Source: Planctomycetota bacterium (lineage in GTDB: Bacteria > Planctomycetota > UBA8742 > UBA2392). Taken from it: a stretch of 47,988 nucleotides of DNA. Where the stretch lies: assembly GCA_020425695.1 (NCBI GenBank), contig JAGQRE010000011.1, forward strand, positions 1 to 47,988, read 5' to 3'. A model generated the notes under the pieces. The model was given only the letters and a program-made list of their open reading frames with translations, did not search any database and was not told the DNA's origin. Each line of letters starts with the position of its first letter. Positions within the stretch are counted from its first letter, which is position 1. Below, in pieces: positions 16,979 to 25,837 of the stretch. The position numbers were made by a program, and so were the translations under genes.

Positions 16979-17911
16979 ATGCCGACAAACCTTGCAGCCA
17001 AGCTTGCTGAACAGCTCAGCAAAGCGCTGATCGGAAAACCCGAAGTCGTACGCCTGCTAATGACCGGGCTGTTCGCACGCGGACATGTGCTGATTGAGGA
17101 CTTGCCCGGTCTGGGCAAAACCACTCTGGCGCGTGCATTGGCGCGCGGCATCAGTTGCGATTTCAAGCGGGTCCAGTTCACGCCTGACCTGCTGCCGACT
17201 GACATCATCGGCACCAGCGTGTACCGGCAAGAGGGCGGAACGTTCGAGTGGCGCGCCGGCCCAATCTTCACCAATGTGTTGCTTGCCGACGAAATCAACC
17301 GGGCCACGCCGCGCACGCAATCGGCGTTGCTTGAGGCCATGAGTGAGCAGCAGATCAGCGCCGAGGGCGAGACGCGCAAGCTTGCCCGCCCGTTCTTCGT
17401 GATTGCCACACAGAACCCGATTGAGCACGCGGGTACTTACCCGTTGCCGGAATCCCAACTTGACCGCTTCATGCTCAAGTTCGACGTTGGATACCCAAGC
17501 GGGGAAGACGAGCGGCGAATTCTGATGGAACACGCGGCGGGCGACACGCTTCAAGGCGTATCGCAGGTATTGACGCGCGAGGAAGTTCTCATCGTCCAGG
17601 AAGCCGCCAAGAAGGTGCGTGTCGAGCAAAGCATTGCGGACTACATTCTGGACATCGTGAATGAAACGCGTGCTCACCCGAAGCTTGTCAGCGGTGCCAG
17701 CCCGCGGGGCTCAGTGGCCTTGTTCCGGGCTGCACAGGCCTACGCGATGATTGAAGGGCGCGACTTTGTGATACCCGATGACGTGAAGCTGCTTGCGGTG
17801 CCCGTACTTTCGCACCGAATCATTGAACGCGCCAGCTTTGACCGCCGCGGCGGACAGGCCGGGCAGGAGATCATTCGCAAGATCCTGAACAAAGTCGCTG
17901 TAAGCGCCTAA
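16979..17911 (+). CDS. MoxR-family AAA+ ATPase
   Basis: The 310-residue protein has Walker A GLGKTT (residues 44-49), Walker B with LLADEINRATPRTQSALLEAM, the sensor motif FVIATQNPIEHAGTYPLPE and a C-terminal lid domain. MoxR ATPases are chaperone-like enzymes that assemble or activate partner proteins, usually with VWA-domain proteins encoded next door. No VWA, DUF58 or transglutaminase-like partner is seen here, so this copy is solitary. A weak TATATT sits about 45 bases upstream. A terminator follows directly and also serves the convergent gene on the other strand. Confidence 0.95.
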   Translation: MPTNLAAKLAEQLSKALIGKPEVVRLLMTGLFARGHVLIEDLPGLGKTTLARALARGISCDFKRVQFTPDLLPTDIIGTSVYRQEGGTFEWRAGPIFTNVLLADEINRATPRTQSALLEAMSEQQISAEGETRKLARPFFVIATQNPIEHAGTYPLPESQLDRFMLKFDVGYPSGEDERRILMEHAAGDTLQGVSQVLTREEVLIVQEAAKKVRVEQSIADYILDIVNETRAHPKLVSGASPRGSVALFRAAQAYAMIEGRDFVIPDDVKLLAVPVLSHRIIERASFDRRGGQAGQEIIRKILNKVAVSA

Positions 17912-17925
17912 CATGCTGGAAACGT

Positions 17926-17955
17926 AAAACGGCCCGCCTTTTGGCGGGCCGTTTT
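17926..17955. terminator. Bidirectional terminator
   Basis: A perfect 13-bp stem (AAAACGGCCCGCC-TTTT-GGCGGGCCGTTTT) lies between the MoxR stop (17911) and the stop of the convergent giant gene (17971). T-runs occur on both strands. Confidence 0.9.
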
Positions 17956-17970
17956 GTTTGTCACTTGCGT

Positions 17971-20900
17971 TTACGCTTCGCGGCGTCGAACACTCACCAC
18001 GAAGGCACCGATACCAACCAGTGCCAGCAGCGCGAGCAACGACGTGCTGCTTGACTCAGAGGCCACACAGCCGCTGGAGTCCGCACGGCGTCCACCGAAG
18101 TCACTCTGGACAACGAACGAGTACTGGCGTTCGTGAGTCGCACCTGTGCCGGCATCAGCAACGCGAATCGTCACGTCGCTGGTGCTGCCGAAGCCACTCG
18201 GCGTGCCGGTGATAAGTCCGAACGCGTCCATGGTTAAACCGGCCGGGAGAGCGCCGTCATAGATTGACCAAGTCAGTGCACCCGTGGCCTGCACGGCCTG
18301 CATCTGGAAGAACGGGTAGGTCTGACCGGAGATCGCAAACGGAAGGGCAGCCGTCGAAATCTGGACGGCCGACGGATCGTCACCAGTGCAGCGGATTCGC
18401 ACGACGTATGTGGCCGGGTGACCCGGGTCGTTCTGAGTAAACTCGACCCAGCAATCCTTGTTGCCGCCTGTGGTCGGGTCGCATGAGACACTGAACCCTG
18501 TATCCGCACCCGCTGCCAGGTTGTTGACGAAACCACTGGTTCCCAGCGTGAACTGTGCAGCGTCCGGACCTGCAAGAACAGGCGTGGACATGACGAGGGC
18601 GAGATTACCTGAGTTCTTGATCACCATGATTACCGGCAGCGAGCTACCGATGTTGACGTCAACCGTGCCCAAGTAGCGCGAACTCGTCGTCGTGACAGCT
18701 TCACCGCTTGCAACGAGCGGCCCGACCGTCGAGTCTTCACGGACCTCAATGATCGGCGCGTTCAGAGTGGCGTCGCCGGTCACGTTCAAGACAAACGGCG
18801 AGCCCGACGATGCGTCGTTGTGCGTGAACTCGATGGCGGCCGTATGTGTACCGGCGACAGTCGGGTCAAACGTGATCGTGAATGTCGCATTGCCGTTGAC
18901 CGGAATGGTACCAGCGAAGCCGGCAACCGAGACAGTGTACTCGGTGGTAGTCGTGGTCAGGCTCGGTGCTGCAACGGTCAGCGCTGCGGTGCCGGTGTTC
19001 TCAACGAAGATCGTTTCAACCACCGGGCCGGCGTTCACATCCTGCGTACCAAAGTCTAGCCCTGGTGTGGTGCCATTCGTGATGGTGGCGCCAGCCGCGT
19101 TTGTGCGATGGACAACCATCTGCGGTGCGGTGTTCACACCCGTACCCACAACATTGATGATGAACGGCGTTGTGGCTGTCGTTGCGTTATGGGTGAACTC
19201 GACAGTAGCTGTCTTCTGACCAGTTGTTGTCGGGTCAAAGGCTATTGTGAATGATGTTGTACCGCCCGATGCAACGTTGCCGTTGAAACCGGAGGTGTCC
19301 AGAACGAACTCACCCGGAGCTGTACCACCGAGCGTCGGCGTGCCTACAACAAGCTGAGCACCACCGGGGTTGGAAATTGTGATGGTGATCGCGGGCGTTG
19401 GTCCAGCCGCGACCAACTGATTACCGAAATTTCGTACGCCTGTCGGGCTTGCGTTATGACTTAGCGGCGTGCCGGTTGTCGGTCCGTCAAAGACCTCCAA
19501 GCCTGCCAGGTTCGACGTCGTTCCCATGCCTGTTACTGGAACCAGATATGGGTAAGGCGCACCGGGGTCATTTGTAAAGATTCGTATCTTGGCATCTTTC
19601 TGCCCGACTGACGTCGGATCGAAAGCGACGGTGATATCCACGCTAGCACCGGCCGCGATCTGCGATACGACACCTGAAGTGTTCAGTACGTAGTCGTTGT
19701 AGTAGCCCGACATATCCGGTGTCGTCAGCGACATCGGACCGGTTCCGGTGTTCATGATGGTAACGGTAACCGGACTCGTCGGACCGGCATTGATGTCCTG
19801 CTGACCGAAGTCACGTGCAGGGCTCGAAGTAGCTGCCAAATCGTGCGCTACTGTTGGTCCGGTCGAGGAATTCAGGCGGACTTCAAGGCTTGGCGCCAAC
19901 ACCTGCGCATTGGCCGTGAAGTTGATGTCGAATGGCGTCGTTCCTGAATAGTCCGCATCGTGGTTCAACTCCAGGGTCATGGAGTACGTGCCCGTACCGG
20001 AACCACTATTGAACGTCACACCGAACGTCGTCGTCTGGCCTGGCTCAAGCGGGTTCAACATACCGCCCGCCGAAACATAGAACTCGGTCGGGTTGTTGCC
20101 TGACTTCGTGAACACTGGAACCGTCGAAGAACCGAACTTGATCTTCTTCGGGCCATTGTTCGTGATGTAGAAGGTGATCGGGCCGTTGTTCGTACCCTTG
20201 GCAACCGTACCGAAATCGCGGGCGCCGGCGGGAGCGTCATCGTCATGAATCTGGGGGCCAGGTCCGCCACCAGTTGCCTGCTCAACAACCGTAAGGTCGT
20301 CAGCAGGCACTTCAATCATGAAATCATCAATGCACCAGCCGGTGCTGCGAGTCGAACCCAGCGGGCCAAGACCGATGCGAACCTGTACGGTGCCCTGGCC
20401 GGCCGCTTGGGCACTGATGTCGTAGGCGTAGGCATCCCAGGTCGGTGTGGTCTTTGTACCGTAGCTCGCGCCACTGGTCGAAGCCCAAACAGTGCTCCAG
20501 GTGTTGCCGTTGGTTGATATTTCGATGATCGTTTCAGAGCCGATCGCCAACCCGAGCCAGCCAAAGAACCGCACGCGAACCGTGCTGGCACCGATGCAGC
20601 TGACCATCGGCGATGTGGCGTAGTACATGGTGCTCACGTTGGCGGTATAAAGCCCACCGATGGTGTCACCGAGAATCTTGTTGTCACTGGTTGCAGCGGT
20701 GTGGTCTGTGCCAGGCTCCGAGCATGGTGGAGAAGACTGGCTGAAGGACGTGGCCGAACCAATCTGCCATGGACCCTCAATCTGCCAGCCGACAGGGTTT
20801 GAGAAATCCTCAAAGAACGGCAGGCTTACCGGCTGCGGCAGGATGGTGATTGTGTAGACCTTCTGCGCGGTTTCCGGTGGAGAATCGCTGTCCGTCACTG

Positions 20901-21681
20901 AAATCGTGAATGAAGCCGGGTTTCCGGTCGGAGTGATGGCCGTCGGCGTACCTTGAATACGTACGGTGTCGTTGGCGATCTTGGTGGCCGTGAGTCCCGC
21001 AGGCAGGCTGCCGCTCAAAATACCGTTGCCGTTTGCCCAGTTGTACGTACCAACACCATTCGTTGCCTTGATGTCGGCGCTATAAGCTTGAGTGAGCGCT
21101 CCGACAGGCAGCGGCGAAGATGTCTCAAGGGCAAAACCCAGATTGACCAGATAATCCTCGGCTTCCCCGTACGAGTAGGAAGAAGTGGAACTCGTGGCCG
21201 GCGACGAGTAGTTCGTCCGCATGCGTAAGCGTTTCACACCGCCGAACGCGGTCGGAACTGTGAAGTTGATCGTCACCGTGCTGCCGTTAGAGCCGTACGA
21301 GGTGCTTGGCCCGAGATACTCACCTGAGTCGAGGAAGTCTCCGTCGTTGTTGTAGTCAATCCATGCGGTCGCGTACGTATTGTACTGACCCTGCATTGTG
21401 ACCTGGATGCTGTGTGCAGCACCGGGGATCAAGTTTCCAGGTGTCACACCGCCATAGTAGGTGTTGTACGGAGACGTGGTCGCGGGTCCACTCGCGTTTG
21501 ACATCAGAGTGTTGGACCCCTGTTTCAGAACAAAGTTCGAGCAGTACATCCCCGTACCCTGGTACGGTCCCGTCGAATACGGCGCCGTCGGGTACCCCGA
21601 ATAAGGGAATTGCGCGTGTAGTGTTGCGCCCACTGCAATCAGGGACACCATTACAAGGGCGGTACTAAGGGCTAACCTCAT
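17971..21681 (-). CDS. Giant secreted GEVED / choice-of-anchor-D repeat protein
   Basis: This is a 1236-residue exported protein. The start at 21681 has GAGGAG with 7-base spacing. Order of parts: signal peptide 1-24; GEVED domain about 35-185 (AWIDYNNDGDFLDSGEYLG, YGEAEDYLV); Ig-like putative domain about 190-285 (LPAGLTATK); a jelly-roll sugar- or protein-binding domain about 290-460 (LPFFEDFSNPVGWQIEG); five repeats of about 110 residues of the choice-of-anchor-D / ASPM-SPD-2-Hydin type (DFGTQDVNAGP, FDPT, EFTHND); another Ig-like domain; then a tail of GCVASESSSTS, a hydrophobic helix and VRRREA. The tail resembles MYXO- or Synerg-CTERM sorting signals. It is probably a surface or adhesion protein. 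The full-length paralogue is at 21956-25684. No enzyme active site is seen. Confidence 0.93.
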   Translation of the reverse strand: MRLALSTALVMVSLIAVGATLHAQFPYSGYPTAPYSTGPYQGTGMYCSNFVLKQGSNTLMSNASGPATTSPYNTYYGGVTPGNLIPGAAHSIQVTMQGQYNTYATAWIDYNNDGDFLDSGEYLGPSTSYGSNGSTVTINFTVPTAFGGVKRLRMRTNYSSPATSSTSSYSYGEAEDYLVNLGFALETSSPLPVGALTQAYSADIKATNGVGTYNWANGNGILSGSLPAGLTATKIANDTVRIQGTPTAITPTGNPASFTISVTDSDSPPETAQKVYTITILPQPVSLPFFEDFSNPVGWQIEGPWQIGSATSFSQSSPPCSEPGTDHTAATSDNKILGDTIGGLYTANVSTMYYATSPMVSCIGASTVRVRFFGWLGLAIGSETIIEISTNGNTWSTVWASTSGASYGTKTTPTWDAYAYDISAQAAGQGTVQVRIGLGPLGSTRSTGWCIDDFMIEVPADDLTVVEQATGGGPGPQIHDDDAPAGARDFGTVAKGTNNGPITFYITNNGPKKIKFGSSTVPVFTKSGNNPTEFYVSAGGMLNPLEPGQTTTFGVTFNSGSGTGTYSMTLELNHDADYSGTTPFDINFTANAQVLAPSLEVRLNSSTGPTVAHDLAATSSPARDFGQQDINAGPTSPVTVTIMNTGTGPMSLTTPDMSGYYNDYVLNTSGVVSQIAAGASVDITVAFDPTSVGQKDAKIRIFTNDPGAPYPYLVPVTGMGTTSNLAGLEVFDGPTTGTPLSHNASPTGVRNFGNQLVAAGPTPAITITISNPGGAQLVVGTPTLGGTAPGEFVLDTSGFNGNVASGGTTSFTIAFDPTTTGQKTATVEFTHNATTATTPFIINVVGTGVNTAPQMVVHRTNAAGATITNGTTPGLDFGTQDVNAGPVVETIFVENTGTAALTVAAPSLTTTTTEYTVSVAGFAGTIPVNGNATFTITFDPTVAGTHTAAIEFTHNDASSGSPFVLNVTGDATLNAPIIEVREDSTVGPLVASGEAVTTTSSRYLGTVDVNIGSSLPVIMVIKNSGNLALVMSTPVLAGPDAAQFTLGTSGFVNNLAAGADTGFSVSCDPTTGGNKDCWVEFTQNDPGHPATYVVRIRCTGDDPSAVQISTAALPFAISGQTYPFFQMQAVQATGALTWSIYDGALPAGLTMDAFGLITGTPSGFGSTSDVTIRVADAGTGATHERQYSFVVQSDFGGRRADSSGCVASESSSTSLLALLALVGIGAFVVSVRRREA

Positions 21682-21685
21682 GTTC

Positions 21686-21700
21686 AGTCTCCTCAAGACT
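21686..21700 (-). promoter_or_regulatory. Hairpin over the ribosome binding site of the first giant gene
   Basis: On the minus strand AGTCT-TGAGG-AGACT places part of GAGGAG in the stem and part in the loop, immediately before the ATG at 21681. It could limit ribosome access. The stem is only 5 bp, so the effect is uncertain. Confidence 0.3.
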
Positions 21701-21905
21701 TCGAACTTTGCTACGTAAAGTCCTCTCCCACAGAACATCCGGGCGTGCCTCAACGGCCTCCTCGCGCCAGGATGTGGAAGATCGTCCCTCAAGTGTGTGT
21801 TAATTCTACGCACCAAGAGCTTAACCACTGACGGGACTGATCTTCAACACATTTCCGAATCAAACTGTCAGATCGATTGTAAGACTGGCACAAAGCCCAA
21901 AATGA

Positions 21906-21934
21906 AAGGCCCGCCGGACAGTCCGGCGGGCCTT
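21906..21934 (-). terminator. Terminator of the second giant gene
   Basis: The 13-bp stem AAGGCCCGCCGGA-CAG-TCCGGCGGGCCTT lies 22 bases after the stop at 21956. On the minus strand it is followed by TTTCATTTT. This separates the two tandem giant genes into different transcripts. Confidence 0.8.
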
Positions 21935-21955
21935 GGTACTCGAATCATCTAGTCG

Positions 21956-24900
21956 TTACGCGTGGTTCTTCCGGCGAACAGCCGCTCCCAGACCGATCAA
22001 TCCCAGCAGGGCAAGCAGTGCGATCATCGTACTTGAGCTGCCAGCGTTCGCAGCACAGCCGCTTGCGGCGGCACGTCCACGACCGCTCAGATTGCTGTCA
22101 ACCAGCAGCGAGAACTGCCGCTCGTTGGTAGCACCGGTCTGATCTGTCACCCTGACACGGAAGGTGTAGTTACCACCCAAGCCAACCGGTGTACCAGTCA
22201 GTTGTCCGGTTGTGCTAAGGGTAACACCTGCCGGCAGGTTGCCGTTGTAGATAGACCACGTGTACGGGGCCGCACCCTGAATTGCCGCCAGTTGCACAGG
22301 GCCGTAAGGCGAATTGGCAACACCTGACGGCAGGGTTGTGGTCGTGATGAGAACGCCTGAAGGATCAATCGCCGTGCCGGTCACCTTCACAATGAAGGGC
22401 GAGGGCTGCGTCGTATCATCCTGGGTGAACTCGATCTGCGCGTCCTTGATACCGCCCAGCGTCGGGTCCATCGCAACTGTAAACTGTGTGCTGTTGCCGG
22501 CTGTTACCGTGGTATTGAAGATGCCGGTCGTGGTTACGACGAAGTCAGCGGCATTCACACCGGTGATCGTCGGGTTCCCCAACGTCAGATCCTGCGTGCC
22601 GGTATTCAGGATCACGATCGTGATCGGCGCGGTCGCACCGGCCGTCACATTGATGCTGCCGCAATCACGCCCACCACCCAGTGTCGCAACGGCACCACTG
22701 GCAACCGTGGGTCCGGTGGTTGATGCCTCACGTACCTCTACCAGTGGAGCGTTCAGGACACCCGTGCCTGCAACGTTCAACTGGAACGGTGACGGCGTAC
22801 CGAGCCCGTTGTGAGTGAACTCAACCGTCGCAGTCTGCGGACCCTGCGCTGTCGGGTCAAAAGTGATGCTGAACGTGGTGCTGGCACCAATGGCCAGTGT
22901 CATCGGGAACCCAGTAGCCTGAATCTGGAACTCGGTGGTCGCCGGGTTGAACACAGGCATGCCGACGTTCATCGGCGCCGTGCCGGAGTTTTCAATATAG
23001 ATCACGGCCGGAGCGGTTGGCCCCACTGAGATGTCCTGTCCGCCAAAGTTCAGGATGCCGGTGGCCGCGGCCGGGCTGGTGATTGCGTTGCCGCCTGCGC
23101 TGTTCTCACGAACAGTGATGGCCGGCGCCGCGTTCACACCTTCGCCCGTCACGTTGATAATGAACGGACTGGTGATCGAGCTGTCATCGTGTGAGAACGT
23201 TACCGTCGCGTCCTTGATGCCGAGCGAAGTCGGATCAAAGGCGATTGTGAATGAACTGGACGCACCGGATCCGATTGGCGTGCTAAAGCCGGTGATGTCC
23301 AACACAAAGTGTGCTGCGTCGGGACCACCAAGCACGGGCATGCTGGTGATGTTCAGATTCACGCTGCCGCTATTTGTGATCGTGATTGTCAGCGGCGGGT
23401 TGGTCGGGCCGTTGTTTATCAACTGCTGGCCGAAATCGCGACCATTGGCAGCGGGGTCGTTGTACGGAATATTCGCGCCGCCTGAGCCTTCCGTAACGCT
23501 CATGATTGGGACACCGGACTGTGTGCCTACGCCTGTAATCGGGATCAGGAAAGGCGTCGGCTGAGCCGAGTCATTGTGCGAGAACTGAACAACAGCGTCC
23601 TTCTGTCCAATCGTCGCCGGGTCAAAGGCTACGGTAAACGTCGCCGTCTGATTCGCCGTCAAGTTGAGCGGGAACGTCAGCCCGGTCGTATCGATCACGA
23701 AGTCGCTGAAGTTGGTACCGCCAATGTTGATGCCGCCAATTGACAGCGTACCCGTGCCGACGTTGGTGATCGCCAGCGTGATCGGCGCTGTCTGTCCATT
23801 CGCAATGTCCTGGCTGCCGAAGTTCCGAATCGTTGTGCCGGCGGGTTGGTTGTGGGTGATCGCTGTGCCTGAAGCACTGTTCTCGTTCACCGAAATAATC
23901 GGCGTTGGCACAACACCTTCTGCTTGAAGATTGATCTCAAATGGTGCGGTGCCCACTCCGGCGCCGGTCGCGTTGTGGTCAACCTCAATGGTAGCGTAGT
24001 AGAAGCCTTGCGCGCCCGTCGTCCCACCGGCGTTTGAGTTGAACTGGATCTGCATCACGGTCGAGGCACCGATCGCGATACTGCTTGCGGGCGACTGAAT
24101 CACGACAAACTTCGCGGGATCCGCGCCGGTCTTGGTGAAGGTTGGGATCGTGATCGTGGACGTCCCGTTATTCGTAAAGGTGATCTCCAGAACCTGCGAG
24201 TTCGCACCCAGGTTGACCTGACCGAAATCGCGAAGACCGCCAACAGCCTGGTCATCGGTGATGGTATTGACTGGTGTAGGCCCTTCCGTCACTTCAAGGG
24301 CCGGACCCGGATCAAGAATCTGGAAGTCGTCGATGCACCACCCGACATTGATAATGCTGGCGTCAGTCGGACCAAGCACGAAGCGCACCTGAACAACCGA
24401 GTTGCCGGCCGCCCATTGGGTGATGTCATACGCAACCGGTACCCAGGCGTTCGGCGAATTCACCGTACCGCCGGAGCTGCTCCAGACATCGTTCCAGGTC
24501 GAGCCGTTGTTGGTGATCTGAATTTTTGCAAGGTCAATCGATGCGACGCCCAACCAACGTTGAAAGCGCAACTGTACGTTGGTCGCTGTGCCGCAGTTTA
24601 CGGGCGGCGCTGTCGCTGTTTGCTCAGACATGTTGTTTGTGTAGTCAGCACCGATCGCGTGTCCGAGGATACGGTTGTCTGTGCTGGCGGAAGTATCTGT
24701 GCCAGGCTCGGAACGGGCCGGCCCGGACGTTGTAGCTGATGCCGAATAGGCTGTCGCAGCGCCCACCTGCCAACTGCCGGACAATATCCAGGTGTTTCCT
24801 GTGCCGGAAAAATCGTCCGTAAACGGCAAGGCCGCGGGCGGCGGCGTCACACTGATCGTGAACGACTTGTTGGCCGTAGCGCTGGCACTGTCAGTCACAG

Positions 24901-25684
24901 AGACTGTGAAGTTGTAGGTATTGGCGGTGCCTGTCGCGAGCGGTGCTGACGAAGAAAGAATCAGGTTGTCGCTACCCGTGGGTTGGGAGGCGGTTACGCC
25001 AGGCGGTAATCCCGTGATGTTCGTGTCCCATGTATAGGGCGACGCACCGTTCGTGGCCTGAATTGTCGTGCTGTAGGTCTGGGTTTCGGCGCCTGTGGGC
25101 AACGGATTGTCCGTCGTGATCGCAAACCCCAGGTTGACTAGATAGTCTTCAGCCTCACCGTATGTCTCGCTCTGGGTGGCCGTGAACGGACCAGCCGTAT
25201 AATAGATGCAGCGAATGCGCATACGAAGCACGCCGCCGAATCCAGTGGCGGGCGTGAAGGTCACGGTTCCGGTACCCCCACTTGAAATGACCGGCGTGTA
25301 GCCAACAGTCTCGTTGGAGTCGACGAAATCGCCATCGTTGTTGTAGTCGATGAAGACCGTCATCCCCTGGGACCAACTCGGGCTCACAGTGATATCGATC
25401 TGGTGCGCAACACCCGGAATCAGGTTCGCGGGAGCGATGGAACCATAGAACGGGTTATACGGAGAAGCGCTCGGCCCAGTATTGGCGTTCGTCAGCAGCG
25501 TCGTTGTTCCGCGCCTGATGACCACGGTATCCATGTAGTCATTTGAGCCGGTACCCGTCGTATAGGGTGAGTTCGTGTACCCGCCGTAAGGTGGTGACTG
25601 GGCGGCAAGTCCAGCCGCAGTCAGCGATGCAAACACCAGAACCAAAACTGACAAAACCCCACGATCAATCATTCCGTATTGCAT
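21956..25684 (-). CDS. Giant secreted GEVED / choice-of-anchor-D repeat protein, paralogue
   Basis: This 1242-residue exported protein is a paralogue of the 17971-21681 product along its whole length. The ATG at 25684 is preceded by AGGAGA with good spacing. Parts in order: signal peptide to about 28; GEVED domain (VFIDYNNDGDFVDSNETVG, YGEAEDYLV); Ig-like domain (GLPPGVTASQP); jelly-roll domain (LPFTDDFSGTGNTWILSGSW); five choice-of-anchor-D repeats (DFGQQLINNGP, FDPT, FSHND and the like); a second Ig-like domain; then GCAANAGSSSTM, a hydrophobic helix and VRRKNHA. The N-terminal region is rich in Pro, Tyr, Gly, Ser and Thr. Its shared tail with the first giant suggests handling by the same sorting enzyme, which is not in this window. 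A TrmB regulator lies upstream on the same strand. Confidence 0.93.
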   Translation of the reverse strand: MQYGMIDRGVLSVLVLVFASLTAAGLAAQSPPYGGYTNSPYTTGTGSNDYMDTVVIRRGTTTLLTNANTGPSASPYNPFYGSIAPANLIPGVAHQIDITVSPSWSQGMTVFIDYNNDGDFVDSNETVGYTPVISSGGTGTVTFTPATGFGGVLRMRIRCIYYTAGPFTATQSETYGEAEDYLVNLGFAITTDNPLPTGAETQTYSTTIQATNGASPYTWDTNITGLPPGVTASQPTGSDNLILSSSAPLATGTANTYNFTVSVTDSASATANKSFTISVTPPPAALPFTDDFSGTGNTWILSGSWQVGAATAYSASATTSGPARSEPGTDTSASTDNRILGHAIGADYTNNMSEQTATAPPVNCGTATNVQLRFQRWLGVASIDLAKIQITNNGSTWNDVWSSSGGTVNSPNAWVPVAYDITQWAAGNSVVQVRFVLGPTDASIINVGWCIDDFQILDPGPALEVTEGPTPVNTITDDQAVGGLRDFGQVNLGANSQVLEITFTNNGTSTITIPTFTKTGADPAKFVVIQSPASSIAIGASTVMQIQFNSNAGGTTGAQGFYYATIEVDHNATGAGVGTAPFEINLQAEGVVPTPIISVNENSASGTAITHNQPAGTTIRNFGSQDIANGQTAPITLAITNVGTGTLSIGGINIGGTNFSDFVIDTTGLTFPLNLTANQTATFTVAFDPATIGQKDAVVQFSHNDSAQPTPFLIPITGVGTQSGVPIMSVTEGSGGANIPYNDPAANGRDFGQQLINNGPTNPPLTITITNSGSVNLNITSMPVLGGPDAAHFVLDITGFSTPIGSGASSSFTIAFDPTSLGIKDATVTFSHDDSSITSPFIINVTGEGVNAAPAITVRENSAGGNAITSPAAATGILNFGGQDISVGPTAPAVIYIENSGTAPMNVGMPVFNPATTEFQIQATGFPMTLAIGASTTFSITFDPTAQGPQTATVEFTHNGLGTPSPFQLNVAGTGVLNAPLVEVREASTTGPTVASGAVATLGGGRDCGSINVTAGATAPITIVILNTGTQDLTLGNPTITGVNAADFVVTTTGIFNTTVTAGNSTQFTVAMDPTLGGIKDAQIEFTQDDTTQPSPFIVKVTGTAIDPSGVLITTTTLPSGVANSPYGPVQLAAIQGAAPYTWSIYNGNLPAGVTLSTTGQLTGTPVGLGGNYTFRVRVTDQTGATNERQFSLLVDSNLSGRGRAAASGCAANAGSSSTMIALLALLGLIGLGAAVRRKNHA

Positions 25685-25706
25685 GTACTTCTCCTGAGTT
25701 GCAACT

Positions 25707-25837
25707 CCCGCGTCATTCCCCACGCGCGGGTTGTGCAAGCCGGTTCTCCGGCTCGCACCTCCTGGACTCCCACAAGCCCAGGACGTTGCGCCCCCACGAA
25801 CGCAACGCTGGGTACCGGCCCCCAATTTCCGGTTACC
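25707..25837 (-). promoter_or_regulatory. Structured leader: five consecutive hairpins
   Basis: The gap between the TrmB stop and the giant gene start folds by eye into hairpins at 25707-25730 (CCCGCG/CGCGGG), 25738-25753 (AGCCGG/CCGGCT), 25760-25783 (TCCTGG/CCAGGA), 25784-25807 (CGTTGCG/CGCAACG) and 25811-25837 (GGTACCGG/CCGGTTACC, one bulge). It does not match a riboswitch class I know. It could be a regulatory leader or an mRNA-stabilising intercistronic structure. Confidence 0.5.
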
